A stretch of 20,548 nt of DNA from Ophioceras dolichostomum (lineage: Eukaryota; Ascomycota; Sordariomycetes; Magnaporthales; Ophioceraceae): NCBI GenBank assembly GCA_003049485.1, contig PYST01000464.1, forward strand, positions 5,455-26,002. Direction: 5' to 3'. Each line of letters opens with the position of its first letter. The first letter of the stretch is position 1. Of the stretch, positions 11,728-20,454 are shown piece by piece. A program made the translations under genes and the position numbers. The notes below the pieces were generated by a model that saw only the letters and a program-made list of their open reading frames with translations, was not told where the DNA came from and did no database searches.

Positions 11728-11830
11728 CATTCGTCTAAATAGCCCTCGGTGGGTGTCGGGGCTCACATGCTGTGCCGTGCAGCCGCATTCTAGGCGGAAG
11801 CTGTAGCCCTACCCGTCTCGGAAACCACGC

Positions 11831-11850
11831 CTGTCTCGGGTTCGAGGCAG
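11831..11850. repeat. Short hairpin
   Basis: CTGTCTCG and CGAGGCAG pair over 8 positions with one G-T wobble around the loop GGTT. It superficially resembles a tRNA T-arm but no cloverleaf surrounds it. Confidence 0.4.
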
Positions 11851-11964
11851 TGATGATTCCGCATTTTAGGACGCTGGGCCTCCTCTTGAGTCGACATTCG
11901 TGCTAGTAGGGTTTGCTTACTAGCTCGCTCCTTCTTGGTATTCCTAAAGTTCATTTGGTCGGTT

Positions 11965-11982
11965 TCTCTCTCTCTCTCTCTC
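11965..11982 (+). repeat. TC dinucleotide repeat in 5' leader
   Basis: Nine TC units lie 65-83 bases upstream of the ATG at 12048. Pyrimidine-rich CT tracts are common just upstream of fungal start codons, so this may mark the core promoter or 5' UTR of the Cys-rich membrane protein gene. Confidence 0.6.
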
Positions 11983-12047
11983 CTGGTCGACTTGCCGCGG
12001 CCGTCGTGAAAATCACTGGCATTGTTACTGGTTCTATTCCGATCACA

Positions 12048-12851
12048 ATGGCGGCTCTCGTACCCTGCAACAGGAAACCCTGGTCCGGCGCCACGTATGC
12101 GGACCTGTTCCGATGCCCAGCCGGCTGGGTTTGCATCTTCCTGGACACCGGCACTCCAGCAACAGCGCCTTCTACTTTAACCTCCCCCTCTAACGGAACT
12201 GCGAACTGGGGATCCACGGACATCGCCAACTACTGCTGTCCACCGGGACAGAACTGCATGTCGAGGCTACCGGAAGAATGCGGGAACCTTAGGCGGCAGC
12301 TGTTCAACGCCACCGAGTCGACCTTTCGCGCGTCGTCCTTGCACGACTTGGGCTTCTGCCGGAACGCGACGGACCCGTTTGAGTCTCTCTGCTGCCCTGT
12401 CGCACACAGCTGCTTGTCCAATCCCTCGTACTCCCTGTGCGAGCTGGAAGGCTGGAGAATGATCGGCACGGCTACGACGCCGCTCCCGATTACGGACACG
12501 GCCAAGGACACGAATAGGGGGTTGACCACGAACCCGTACGACTACTACACCCGCAAGCCATCATCCACGGCCTCCTTATGGGCTGGCCAGCCGACGGGCT
12601 CATCCCCTCCGTCGGGCCAGCCATCGGACTCGGCGACGTCGCTGGACAGCGACGAGTTGACGATGCCCCCCACGCTCATCGTCGCCATCGTCATGACCTC
12701 AGTGGTTGGCTCCGGGCTCCTGGCCGCGTTTCTATACTATATGGGCTGCAGGAAGCCGTTGCCGCGGGCGCGGGAGAGCATACGCGCTCTAGCGCGGCGC
12801 GGGAAATGGCGCCAGAAGCCGGAGGATATGGTCCAGGTCTCAGAGCCATAG
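12048..12851 (+). CDS. Cys-rich single-pass membrane protein, unknown function
   Basis: A single-exon frame of 267 aa starting at the only ATG near the 5' end (MAALVPCNRKPW...). The first 131 residues contain 12 cysteines: Cys7, 23, 29, 63, 64, 70, 78, 104, 115, 116, 122 and 131. They include two CCP-x4-C motifs (CCPPGQNC and CCPVAHSC) and three N-glycosylation sequons (Asn49, 87, 106). A Ser/Thr/Pro-rich stalk follows (about 140-205), then one hydrophobic segment (about 208-232) and a short basic tail (RKPLPRAR...). This is the layout of a type I cell-surface protein with an external Cys-rich head. No signal peptide is visible on the chosen start. The frame stays open upstream to 11913 with hydrophobic content but no ATG, so an upstream exon may be missing. 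The family is not recognised; WSC, CFEM and LysM were considered and the Cys spacing fits none of them. Confidence 0.72.
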   Translation: MAALVPCNRKPWSGATYADLFRCPAGWVCIFLDTGTPATAPSTLTSPSNGTANWGSTDIANYCCPPGQNCMSRLPEECGNLRRQLFNATESTFRASSLHDLGFCRNATDPFESLCCPVAHSCLSNPSYSLCELEGWRMIGTATTPLPITDTAKDTNRGLTTNPYDYYTRKPSSTASLWAGQPTGSSPPSGQPSDSATSLDSDELTMPPTLIVAIVMTSVVGSGLLAAFLYYMGCRKPLPRARESIRALARRGKWRQKPEDMVQVSEP

Positions 12852-13548
12852 TTCACAGCTCTCTCTCTGGCCGGCTGGACAACTGTGCACCAGCCTTTGG
12901 CATAGGCCCTTGCATAGGGGCTCGGTTTTATTTGCCCTCGAGGGCTGTTAGGGCTGGGATGGCGCTGGTAATATCCTTTTGGTAGTCTTCCTGATAATGG
13001 GTTGACTGGTAGGTAGGTAAGCAAGGCGTTTTTTTGGTTGCTGGATGGCTGGGGTAGTCAGTATGCTGGGTTGAAGGACCTAAACATCATGATGTACTAG
13101 GCGATAGTTTCAACATCGCTGAGTTGATAATGTTACTATTCTCTCGTCATACCTTGGCGGCAACTAACTGTTCAGACATCCCTAAGATCCCCAGAAAATG
13201 AGAGAAGAACACAGTGGGATAACATGAAGGAGAGGAAAATCTCCATGAATTTATCAAGGTTGACAGCCGATGCCGGTACCGATCCCGAGCTCGCTCCCCG
13301 CCTACTCGGCAACGAACCTACCAAGCTACGCGCATTCGTCCGCGAAGACGTCAAGACTGTGAGTAGGTCCACACAACATGAAAGTCAACGTGCAACCCGG
13401 TTCCTCAGTCCGACACTCCGACCTTGTTTATCCGACATGTTTCATACGATACACGCGATCGAGCTCGCTCAATTAGGAAATTTGAAGACTAACCACCGTC
13501 TCCTTTGGGCTGCTGTGAATTATAGCACCCACACTACATCCACTACAC
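12852..13548. other. Intergenic region between convergent genes
   Basis: These 700 bases separate the 3' ends of the Cys-rich membrane gene (+) and the mannanase gene (-). A 124-codon plus-strand frame at 13224-13598 runs into the mannanase 3' end and has no recognisable motif, so I do not call it. Otherwise I see only 3' UTR-like sequence. Confidence 0.5.
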
Positions 13549-15112
13549 TCAGCCGATGGCCGCCACATGGTTCGTCACCAAGCAAGTCCAGTCACTAGTA
13601 CCGTAATAAACGGTGTTCCCATCGTTGTGCGTCTGCCCCGTGCTGATGGTGTCTCCAAGCTGCCAGAAAGCGTCGGCAGCCATGCCGCTCGTGCCCAATG
13701 AAGCGGCTTGCCACGGGCTCTCCAGTTCGCAGTGGCGCTCAGGGGCTCCGTCTGCCGACGTTCCGCAAATCACGGGTCAGCACCATACGTGTGCGAAAGG
13801 AGTCGGAGTCGTGCCTGCGCGAAAGTGAAGAAAAGAAAAGGGAGAAGACTGGAGGCAGGCTTACACTCTTCGAAGAAGCAAGGCTTGTTCGTAGCAGCAC
13901 AATACTTGGCGTGGTCCGTCACCCACTTCGCACCGGCCGTGTAGGCAAGTCCCCCTAGTGACAGTCCAGTCCTCCTTGGTCAGCTTCGATAGGTCGTCAC
14001 TGGTAGCCGAGACGGGGTTTGGAAGGCTCCACTTACAAGAGTTTGGGTAGAAGTGGAACGTCGCAAAATCCAGCGTGGTAATGTTGAGCAGCCCGACCCA
14101 GTCGGTTCCCTCAGAGTAGGTGTACGGGTACGACGTGTCGCCTGGCAGTCCCAAGCCCTCGTCTCCGAGGGTGACTAGGTGGTTCGAATCCAGGCTCTTG
14201 ACGTACTCGGACGTGGACTTGGCCCACGTCCAGATCACATCTGTGCTGCACGCCTGGCACCTGGGCTCGTTGGCAAGCTCCCAGGCCAGCACTGCGGTGC
14301 TACTCTTGTACCTCCCGACCACGGCAGCGATGTACTTTCGATACTGGGCCTGGGCTGCCGTGTTGGTGAACCAGCCCTGGTGCGTCCCCCCAAACGCGTT
14401 GGTGTAGGCAGCAATGCCGCCGTAGTCGTTCCAGTTGTTGACGAAGTTGATGATGAGCTTGACACCGTACTTCTGGGCCGCAGCGACGACGGTGTCAATG
14501 CGTTGCAGGCCGTTGGTGCCTGTGTTGATGGCGCTGCCCGAGGCGCTCAGGTACTGGAACCAGTTGTCCGACGTCGGGATGGCGTTGACATCGGAGAAGC
14601 CCCAGATGCGGAGGATTTTGATGTCGGACTGATAGAGGTGCGAGAATACGAGATCGACGTCTGCTGCGTTGGTCAAGAAGCTGCACCAGTAGCAATTCGT
14701 GCCGGCAAAGTACTTGGTCACTCCATCGATGGTGAAGCGCGTGCCTTTCGTCTTGACAAAGCTGGTGCTAGTAGGCGGCAGTGAAGTCGACGTCCTGGTC
14801 GAGGTCGTTAAAGTGGTACTGCGGCGCGTGGTAGTAGTTGTCGCAGCCGTAGTGCCCGTGCCTTCATCACCAATCATCAGCGCATAAGGTTATCATGCAA
14901 AGAGAGCAAATATTGTCATGGAAGTCTCAAGGACGGCTGCGGAACGTACCGGGGAGACATTGTGAGTACCAATCATTCTGGTACGTGCAGACAGATCCAG
15001 CCACGCAGGTCGTCGACCCGGTCCAGTTTAGTCCGCCACACTGACCGTACAAGGGGGACTGGGCCGAAACGGCGGCGGTGAAGGAAAGGATAGCAGCAAC
15101 AAGGAACCTCAT
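13549..15112 (-). CDS. Endo-1,4-beta-mannanase, GH5 with N-terminal CBM1
   Basis: Four exons: 15112-14950, 14861-14037, 13954-13865 and 13751-13549, with introns of 88, 82 and 113 nt (GTACGT, GTAAGT and GTAAGC donors). All phases agree and give 426 aa. Residues 1-17 are a signal peptide (MRFLVAAILSFTAAVSA). Residues 21-54 are a CBM1 cellulose-binding module (YGQCGGLNWTG...QCLP). Residues 56-90 are a Thr/Ser-rich linker. The GH5 barrel follows: the acid/base is Glu253 in WELANEPRC, His324 lies in TFHFYP, and the nucleophile is Glu359 in PCFFEEYG. The C-terminal stretch GQTHNDGNTVYYGTSDW is typical of fungal GH5_7 mannanases. The enzyme cleaves internal beta-1,4-mannosidic bonds in mannans outside the cell, and the CBM1 anchors it to cellulose. 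The last two introns split the Trp330 and Tyr360 codons exactly. Some relatives carry the CBM1 at the other end. Confidence 0.93.
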
Positions 15113-15206
15113 GGCAGCGACTGCAAGTCTTGCCTTTGACTGCTACAGAGACCATGCCCGAAGAATCGCGATAATAATGATGAAGCAATGGGTGAAATTC
15201 CATCTT

Positions 15207-15214
15207 CTTTTATA
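15207..15214 (-). promoter_or_regulatory. TATA box of the mannanase gene
   Basis: On the minus strand this reads TATAAAAG, a consensus TATA box, about 95 bases upstream of the mannanase ATG at 15112. Position and sequence both fit an inducible secreted-enzyme promoter. Confidence 0.65.
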
Positions 15215-15408
15215 CTAGGTACTCGTCAAGATCCACAGCGCTCGCGTTCACGGACAACCTTTGGCTCGAATTGTCAATGAGTTGCCTTCTCGATTTTCGC
15301 TTTTGAAGGCCATCGTCAGCTGTGAAGAAATTCCATCAATGGCACTTCAAAACGATTGAACGCCGGAACACACGGTCCAAGGTTTGCTCCAGGTCCACAC
15401 CCAACAGG

Positions 15409-15599
15409 CCGGGGGTGGCGGCTCGCAAGCGCTCCTATTCCGCGACGCTGAAAACTCGTCCGAATGGGGGTTAAGTGGAAGCTCGCTCCACAAGAACATC
15501 TCGACCAGGATTCAAGGTTGCATCACACATTAAAGGCGGCCCGACACTGCTGGGATTAAGAAAGATTGTGTTCCTAACCTCCTAGTTAAAATTCCGGGG
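15409..15599 (-). promoter_or_regulatory. Candidate CreA/Cre1-type sites upstream of the mannanase
   Basis: CCGGGG at 15409-15414 and 15594-15599 and CTCCAC near 15487 match the SYGGRG catabolite-repressor consensus in one orientation or the other, 300-490 bases upstream of the ATG. The motif is short and frequent in GC-rich DNA, so this is only suggestive. No clear GGCTAA-type Xyr1/XlnR site was seen. Confidence 0.2.
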
Positions 15600-16599
15600 C
15601 GGATTGTGGTGCTCCGAAGTCCGCGTTGGAGAGACGACCCCGCAAGCCAGGACCCAACTTACCGTGCTGTGGACGGCGGGCAGTCCCGGAAGTGACACAT
15701 CCACCTCACTGCCTACTCCCCAAGGACGTCTCAATGGACTGAGGGTTTGCTCGCTTCACTCCCGCTCACGCCGCCGGGAACATGCTAGGAACGGAAAAGA
15801 TGGAGATGGAAGCAGAGCCTCTTACCTCGGGGGATGCGGCGGTTGGCAGCAACCCAAGCGCGATCGGGGGCTGATGTTGGCCAGCAACTCGGCCGTTACG
15901 GCCTTGAGGTTGAGTGTCCGGATGCGGACAGGGACATATGGACTCAGAGTCCCCTACTTTCATACAAACGCTGTAAAACCAGGATGAGGCGAGAGCACAT
16001 CAATCATGGGGCTCCCCCACTGTCGAGAGTCTCGTGGAAACATCCACTGGCCGTGTCGCAGGTGGGTGGTCAGCCGCTTGTTCGCGGCTGTTACTCCAGC
16101 CTGCGAGCACTAAGGATTGCCCACCGCTCTTTTATGGGTCGGGCCAGAACTCGCACCAAGACCACCGGCATCCTCACCCGCACAGGGCCAAGATCTGTCT
16201 AGTGCCACCTCAAGTGCTAATGGTTGGTCAGGGCTTGACGACAACTTCTGTCCGACTCCTAGTATTCCCGCTTTTTGGGGGGTCAGAATCCTTAATGGAG
16301 CGCGCGCTCGAAGGCGACACGATAAGCGGTCAGATTGGCGTGCGCAGATGCATTGTTGTTGGGGAAATGTGGCTTTCTCTGACTGGGTGGAGGGTTTTGT
16401 AATTATCGACGAGTTACTATGGAGTTTTGCTCTTTTCCTTATTAGGTAGTCTATATCAGCCGACTTGAGGGATGGTTGGTGGCTGGCTACGGGTAGGACA
16501 CTGATGATAATATCGGATCCAAGTAGATTACGGCACTTGAGGCTACTGCTGTGTATGTCGTCTGTTTTTTTCTTTTATATCAAGATTTGGTCGAGATAG

Positions 16600-16628
16600 C
16601 TACCTCCCTAGGTAGGTAGGTACCTAGG
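16600..16628. repeat. Palindromic TACCTAGG/GGTAGGTA cluster
   Basis: CTACCTCCCTAGG followed by TAGGTAGGTACCTAGG forms overlapping short palindromes built from the TAGG/CCTA unit. Such TACCTAGGTA clusters recur in spacers of many filamentous ascomycetes. No function can be assigned. Confidence 0.5.
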
Positions 16629-16727
16629 AGACTCGAAGACCATGCTTGGGACATGTTATCATTCAGATAATAAGCACTACGAAGACTCTAGGCACATGCT
16701 ACCATGGGTGATGCTCCAGGTGTCCAA

Positions 16728-16790
16728 TCTCCATCTCTATCTCTCTCTATCTCTCTCCCCTTCCCTCCCTCCCTTCTCCCCCTCTCCCCT
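16728..16790 (+). repeat. Long polypyrimidine (TC/CCCT) tract
   Basis: About 60 bases of almost uninterrupted C and T, first as TCTCTAT units and then as CCCT/CCTC units, just past the 3' end of the damaged CorA-like gene. It could mark a plus-strand 5' leader, but no convincing gene follows. Confidence 0.7.
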
Positions 16791-16830
16791 GGCGCGCGCC
16801 AGCGGTAGCTTCTTGATCATGTTCCGCCTC

Positions 16831-18261
16831 TTACGGGAGGGAGTTGTCCTGATGGGAAGCGGTGGCTCGGCGGAAGAGGCTGCGGTGCCAAGGTTTCCTC
16901 CTGGACTCGAATGTCCCGGCAATAGGGACTGAGACCAGCTGAGTCGGCGGCGGCGTGGGCGGCTGCGAGCTGTTGTTGTTGTTGTTGTTGTTGTTGCTAG
17001 GTTGCTTGGGCCGTTGCGTCTTTACTACCTGCTTCGGCCAGCCGGGCCTTGGAAGATAGTTCGCGCGTTTGCGAGATCCGGGCATTGGGCCTTCTTCTTC
17101 CTCCTCGTCGTCGTCATCAGCGCTTTTAATAGAGTGAGAAGGACGCGTTATTATTAGTAGATTGTTTTTCTTTTCGTCTTCGTTGGCACTCCAAGAAAAG
17201 ATGGCCCCCGGGTGACTGCAAGCGCTGTTCATCACTGCCGTGTGAGGGCGTGCTCGGCGAACTAACTAACCTCTTGTCCCCGCAGAGGAGACAGAAGGTC
17301 CAATGTCGTCGGCGTCCACCTTGGCCGACGAAGAGCCCCCAGCGCTCGGTGGTGGCGGACGTGAGGATGGCGCTGAGGATCAAGTATACCCAGAACCAAG
17401 CGGAAACGAAAGATCTGTTTCATCCGACGTGACGTGCTTCCAGTTCGTGTCGAGCCAGAAGTTCTCCCACTTGATCATGGAGCTGTCGAAAACGGTCTGT
17501 TGCCGAGTCAGCGCTGATTACCCTGCATCTACCTAGTATCTAGTTACATGTACTCAACGCGCCGCTACTGAGGCCCCCTGGTCGGTTTGTCGGTTCTCAC
17601 TTATCGCGGCGTGGGAAGGTGGAGTGAGAGGGAGGACTTACCGCCACTGCCGTCATGGGAAAAAATATCATGGCTACTACGGCTAGCCCCTTGTTTGATT
17701 CTGCCGCTTGGACGGTCATCTTGGCCTCGTGCTGGGTGTATACAATCCTGACCTGGATCGGAGTGTTATCAGTTAGGGATGACTGCCAGTTGCAAAGGGT
17801 TCAGGATGCATAGACGACTCAGGGAGTGCTGGAATACTAACATTATCGGTGACTCGCGTAATAATGTCCACTGTGTTCTCGTTTCGCCCCGCCTGGTCCT
17901 GTAGCTCGTTGAGGATATCGTCAAAGCGTCGCTCGAACAGATCATCAAGCTGGCGGGTGTTCTCGTCGCCCTCGGGGCTGATGTCCTGGGCTTCACGTCG
18001 TCGATCCTCGGCTGTTCGGAGGTACCGCGTCGTCGCTTGTATCTCATCAGTCGCCATCTTCACGTCGATCTGCGCGCTGAGAATACCATCCAACACCGTA
18101 GTGCAGATAGTTTGTAGCGGCGGGGCTTCACGCCTTCGGTGCTTCCGAATGCCTCTCTATACATTCTGTGACGTTTCCTCTCGCAGTTTGCTGCGTTCCA
18201 TCTCACCAAGGCCCCCAGCCTCCACACGGCAAGCTCCGCCCCCAGCCCAAACATGAGCCAT
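16831..18261 (-). pseudogene. CorA-like two-TM membrane protein, probably inactivated
   Basis: Exon order on the minus strand: 18261-17842, 17752-17642, 17496-17271 and 17215-16831, with introns of 89, 145 and 55 nt (GTTAGT, GTAAGT and GTTAGT donors). The first exon encodes a charged helical region (ATDEIQATTRYLRTAEDRRR...FERRFDDILNELQDQ). The second ends in membrane segment 1 (GLAVVAMIFFPMTAVA). The third encodes a short loop (TVFDSSMIKWENFW) and segment 2 (FWVYLILSAILTSATT). The fourth is a hydrophilic tail with Asp/Glu and Asn runs. This is the C-terminal layout of fungal CorA-like proteins, again without GMN. Two lesions are seen. An in-frame TAG at 18157-18159 would cut the first exon unless TATAG is a splice acceptor. 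A one-base shift between 17393 and 17419 is needed to read into segment 2. The usual N-terminal domain is absent, and a candidate LTR starts 30 bases upstream. Confidence 0.6.
16971..16997 (-). repeat. AAC trinucleotide repeat coding for an Asn run
   Basis: About nine TGT/GTT units on the plus strand read AAC on the minus strand and encode eight consecutive Asn in the tail of the damaged CorA-like protein. This is a coding microsatellite. Confidence 0.85.
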
Positions 18262-18290
18262 CGGTAGGTCAGGCCACCCTCAACCGCAGC

Positions 18291-18519
18291 TGTTACAAGG
18301 GCTTGTGTGTAATAAGGGCTTGTGGTATTGCAAGGGATAATCTCTAAGGGCATCTCATGGAGGCTTAAGGATCTAGGATCCCCTCCGGATGAAGATATAA
18401 TACAACTGCCCTTATATAGACCATCTTTCCTAGATGCCTGAGGCACCTTCTGGGCTTGACGTGGCCTATGGCCCACTCTGCTGCCTAGAAAGGCCCACTG
18501 TAGGTTCCTCCGTGTGACA
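18291..18519 (-). mobile_element. Candidate solo LTR (229 bp)
   Basis: The segment is bounded by TGTTAC at 18291 and GTGACA at 18519, an imperfect TG...CA inverted terminus (5 of 6 match). Read on the minus strand it carries TATATAAGGG near its middle (about 18411-18420), followed by about 120 bases to the end, which is the usual U3-R-U5 layout. Short repeats of AAGGGCTTGTG (18297-18307 and 18317-18327) add to the non-genic look. No matching 5-bp target-site duplication is seen (GCAGC left, AAGAG right), no second LTR lies in the window, and no retroelement protein is recognised next to it. It may instead be the 3' LTR of a decayed element whose body lay to the right. Confidence 0.4.
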
Positions 18520-18987
18520 AGAGGGGTCCGAAAAGACGAGACTATCGGGTAAGTCCTCTCTCAATTTAACCTGTGGCATGATCCCGCCATGTCGCAATGC
18601 AACACGCTGTATTGTGTACTGGATTCTCTGGAATACCAGCTTTGCTTTGTATGTGGCAGATATCGTGGTATCAAATACCAGAGGGTACAAACCACATCAC
18701 AACTTTGCAATGGGGGCACATTGCAAGCACGGCCTATGGCCGTCCCTTGCATTCGGTCTCGAGCCCTCCGTCTACAAAGCATTACCCACTGACCCACATA
18801 TACCTCTAGTAGTACAACTACCAGCAGCAACGCCTCAACAGGAAGAAGACCAGAAGCCTCGGGGGCCGGCGATCACGGAACGACGCCAGCTACGAACCGC
18901 CCAGCCGAGAGCAACCCAGCTGGGAATGTCCCAGGCGGCCTCGCACCAGATGGCAATGTACCAGACATAGATGTCCCAAGCAGAGGC
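18520..18987. other. Unassigned stretch, possibly degraded element or 5' part of next ORF
   Basis: Between the candidate LTR and the next ORF there are open frames on both strands but none with a recognisable domain. In the frame of the ORF starting at 18988, coding-like Ser/Thr/Pro/Gly-rich sequence extends back to a stop at 18790-18792, so an upstream exon for that ORF is possible. The GGCCTATGGCC palindrome occurs here (about 18729) and also inside the LTR (about 18464). Confidence 0.3.
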
Positions 18988-19965
18988 ATGCCGGATGGGA
19001 GCCAACCAGCCAATAGCAGCTCAGCGGAGAGCTCGCAACAGGGCAGTGACTCTAGGGCCGCCAGGGAAGCCAGGATCGCCAAAAGGAATACCGCGAAGAA
19101 CAAGACTGGAACTCTGCCGGCTCCAAAACCAGCCCATGATCTTACTGCCAAGCAGCCGCAATTCCAAGCGGGTAAAACGGGGTCCATTCCGCGTGGAACC
19201 ACTCAAAAACTGCCCCAGCAGCCAGCTCACGCACCGAAGGGCCTAGTTCCAGCAGCAGCATCTGGCTCGAGGTCCAGTTCTCGGCCGCCACGGCAGATGG
19301 GACCACCTACTAGTCGCAGCCCGTCTACACGGCGAAGTGACGACAGCGGCACGGCACCATCCCACAGGTCCCCCGCTGCGCCATCGGAACTCGGCGTTGT
19401 GCCGGCCGCTTCGTCGCCGAGCAGCACCTCGCCGCGGGCAGCACTCCCCAGCGCCCACCCTTCTCGGGCCAGCCCGGCGCAGGGGCCTATCACTCCTGCC
19501 AAGGGTCAACGCCAAGATGGACAGGGACAGGACGAGACGCGCCAGAGTGTTGATAACCGTGTGCGCCAGGGGCAGATGCGCGAAGGCCCCAGCCAGCCTC
19601 AGAGACCTGTTGTTCATCAGCAGGACTCAAGTCAGCCAGTGCAACCGCGACCTTCGACCGATTATCCCACACAAGGGCGCCTACCTAATGCTCCAACAAC
19701 GCCCGGCCCGTCACCGCCGATGCCTCAGTCGCTGCCCCAGCCGCCGGTGAGGCCTACAGCTCTGAAGACTCCGGACAATGGCTCCAAAACGCCTGGACCT
19801 TCGCAGGGTCGGAGTGAAAACCCGGCCTCACTGCCCCAGTCGCCGACCAAAGCTACAGCGGTGGAAACTCCGGAGATTAGCTCCACAGCCCAGATCTTCG
19901 CGCGGTCAGAGCGAGAATCCGCAGGTAGTCCTACCGCCGCAAGCTTCGGGCTCGAACTCCGATAA
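18988..19965 (+). CDS. Disordered Ser/Pro/Gln-rich protein, unknown function
   Basis: A 325-codon ATG-initiated frame (MPDGSQPANSSSAE...) made almost entirely of Ser, Pro, Gln, Thr, Ala and Arg, with a short charged helix near residues 26-45 (REARIAKRNTAKNKTG). No domain, signal peptide or membrane segment is visible. The frame is coding-like up to 18793, so the true start may lie in an upstream exon. Near the 3' end a duplicated unit (TALKTPDNGSKTPGPSQGR and TAVETPEISSTAQ...) continues better in another frame, reading RSSRGQSENPQ...TAGKG to a stop at 20029, which suggests a one-base shift near 19890-19905. It could be the disordered part of a larger protein, a pseudogene, or a chance open frame in GC-rich DNA. 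Confidence 0.42.
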   Translation: MPDGSQPANSSSAESSQQGSDSRAAREARIAKRNTAKNKTGTLPAPKPAHDLTAKQPQFQAGKTGSIPRGTTQKLPQQPAHAPKGLVPAAASGSRSSSRPPRQMGPPTSRSPSTRRSDDSGTAPSHRSPAAPSELGVVPAASSPSSTSPRAALPSAHPSRASPAQGPITPAKGQRQDGQGQDETRQSVDNRVRQGQMREGPSQPQRPVVHQQDSSQPVQPRPSTDYPTQGRLPNAPTTPGPSPPMPQSLPQPPVRPTALKTPDNGSKTPGPSQGRSENPASLPQSPTKATAVETPEISSTAQIFARSERESAGSPTAASFGLELR

Positions 19966-20325
19966 CGCCACACCGACGGGAGGCAAAGTCTCCGAGCCCG
20001 AGACTTCCCGGACTGCAGGCAAAGGCTGAGTGATATGGGGTGACGGTCGACGCGGCTCCAGTTGTCAGTTGTCCACAGTGTAATGTAGTCCGGCAGCGTA
20101 TTTTGTAGAGTGTTTTGCAGTCTACCGGCGCGTGCCCCACGCTTCAATACACTACCGCGCCCACAACCCCAACACCACCTCCGACAGTTTGGTGACTCGT
20201 ACCAGTGATACTTAAGGTAGTTGTCAATCCCTTTGAGTCGTGCTGTCCGTTAGTGAAAGCAGCACGTCTCGGTCCGGAAAGCGTGGACTGGCTGGTGACG
20301 ATGTGCTTCTGGAGGAAATTTCCCT
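19966..20325. other. Intergenic region, nothing recognised
   Basis: Apart from the out-of-frame continuation of the disordered ORF to 20029, I see no supported gene or site here. Confidence 0.45.
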
Positions 20326-20454
20326 TCAGTCGTGGCTTGCCATGGCCACATCCAGGCTGCGCGTCTCGCAGATGGCGTGCCGGATGTCGACAGCGAAGTC
20401 CAGCGAGACCAGGTGCAGGCAGAGGGCAGGTTTGATTCTGCGGAGCCACACCAT
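20326..20454 (-). CDS. Exon-like fragment, partial, unknown
   Basis: An ATG-to-stop minus-strand frame of 42 codons (MVWLRRIKPALCLHLVSLDF... to SHD) reads like part of a folded protein rather than low-complexity filler. Upstream on the same strand (20515-20470) there is GCTAAC followed by a pyrimidine-rich tract, then CAAAG just before ACC-ATG. That resembles the 3' end of an intron, so the exon may belong to a gene entering from the right edge. The frame ends in TGA with no clear donor. Not recognised; a chance open frame remains quite possible. Confidence 0.25.
   Translation of the reverse strand: MVWLRRIKPALCLHLVSLDFAVDIRHAICETRSLDVAMASHD

Larger units (their letters stand above)
10410..12047. 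other. Intergenic region with short hairpins and microsatellites
   Basis: This 1.6-kb region follows the S28 gene and precedes the Cys-rich membrane protein gene. It contains an AGC trinucleotide run (10501-10518), two short hairpins (11711-11727 and 11831-11850) and a TC dinucleotide run (11965-11982). Open frames are short and without domain-like features; none is supported as a gene. Confidence 0.55.
15113..16830. other. Intergenic region: mannanase promoter plus simple repeats
   Basis: This 1.7-kb region lies between the mannanase start and the 3' end of the damaged CorA-like gene. It holds the mannanase promoter, a palindromic GGTAGGTA cluster (16600-16628) and a long pyrimidine tract (16728-16790). 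Open frames at 15604-16449 are short, overlap one another and show no domain or splice evidence. Confidence 0.5.

Noticed and set aside
13224..13598. Plus-strand 124-codon frame before the mannanase
   Set aside because: It has an ATG and a GTGAGT-like donor near 13360, but no recognisable domain, and its 3' end overlaps the antisense mannanase exon. A small unrecognised gene cannot be fully excluded.
13952..14040. Apparent frameshift in the mannanase at TVTRG versus GLAYTAG
   Set aside because: It is explained by an 82-nt intron with GTAAGT and CACTAG that restores a Trp codon and the correct GH5 sequence.
14178..14195. GGTTCGAATCC, which looks like a tRNA T-loop
   Set aside because: It lies inside the mannanase coding exon (codons of SLDSNHL) and no cloverleaf can be built around it.
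15604..16449. Overlapping plus-strand frames between the mannanase and the CorA-like gene
   Set aside because: They are short, occur in all three frames, and show no domain, signal peptide or consistent splice sites.
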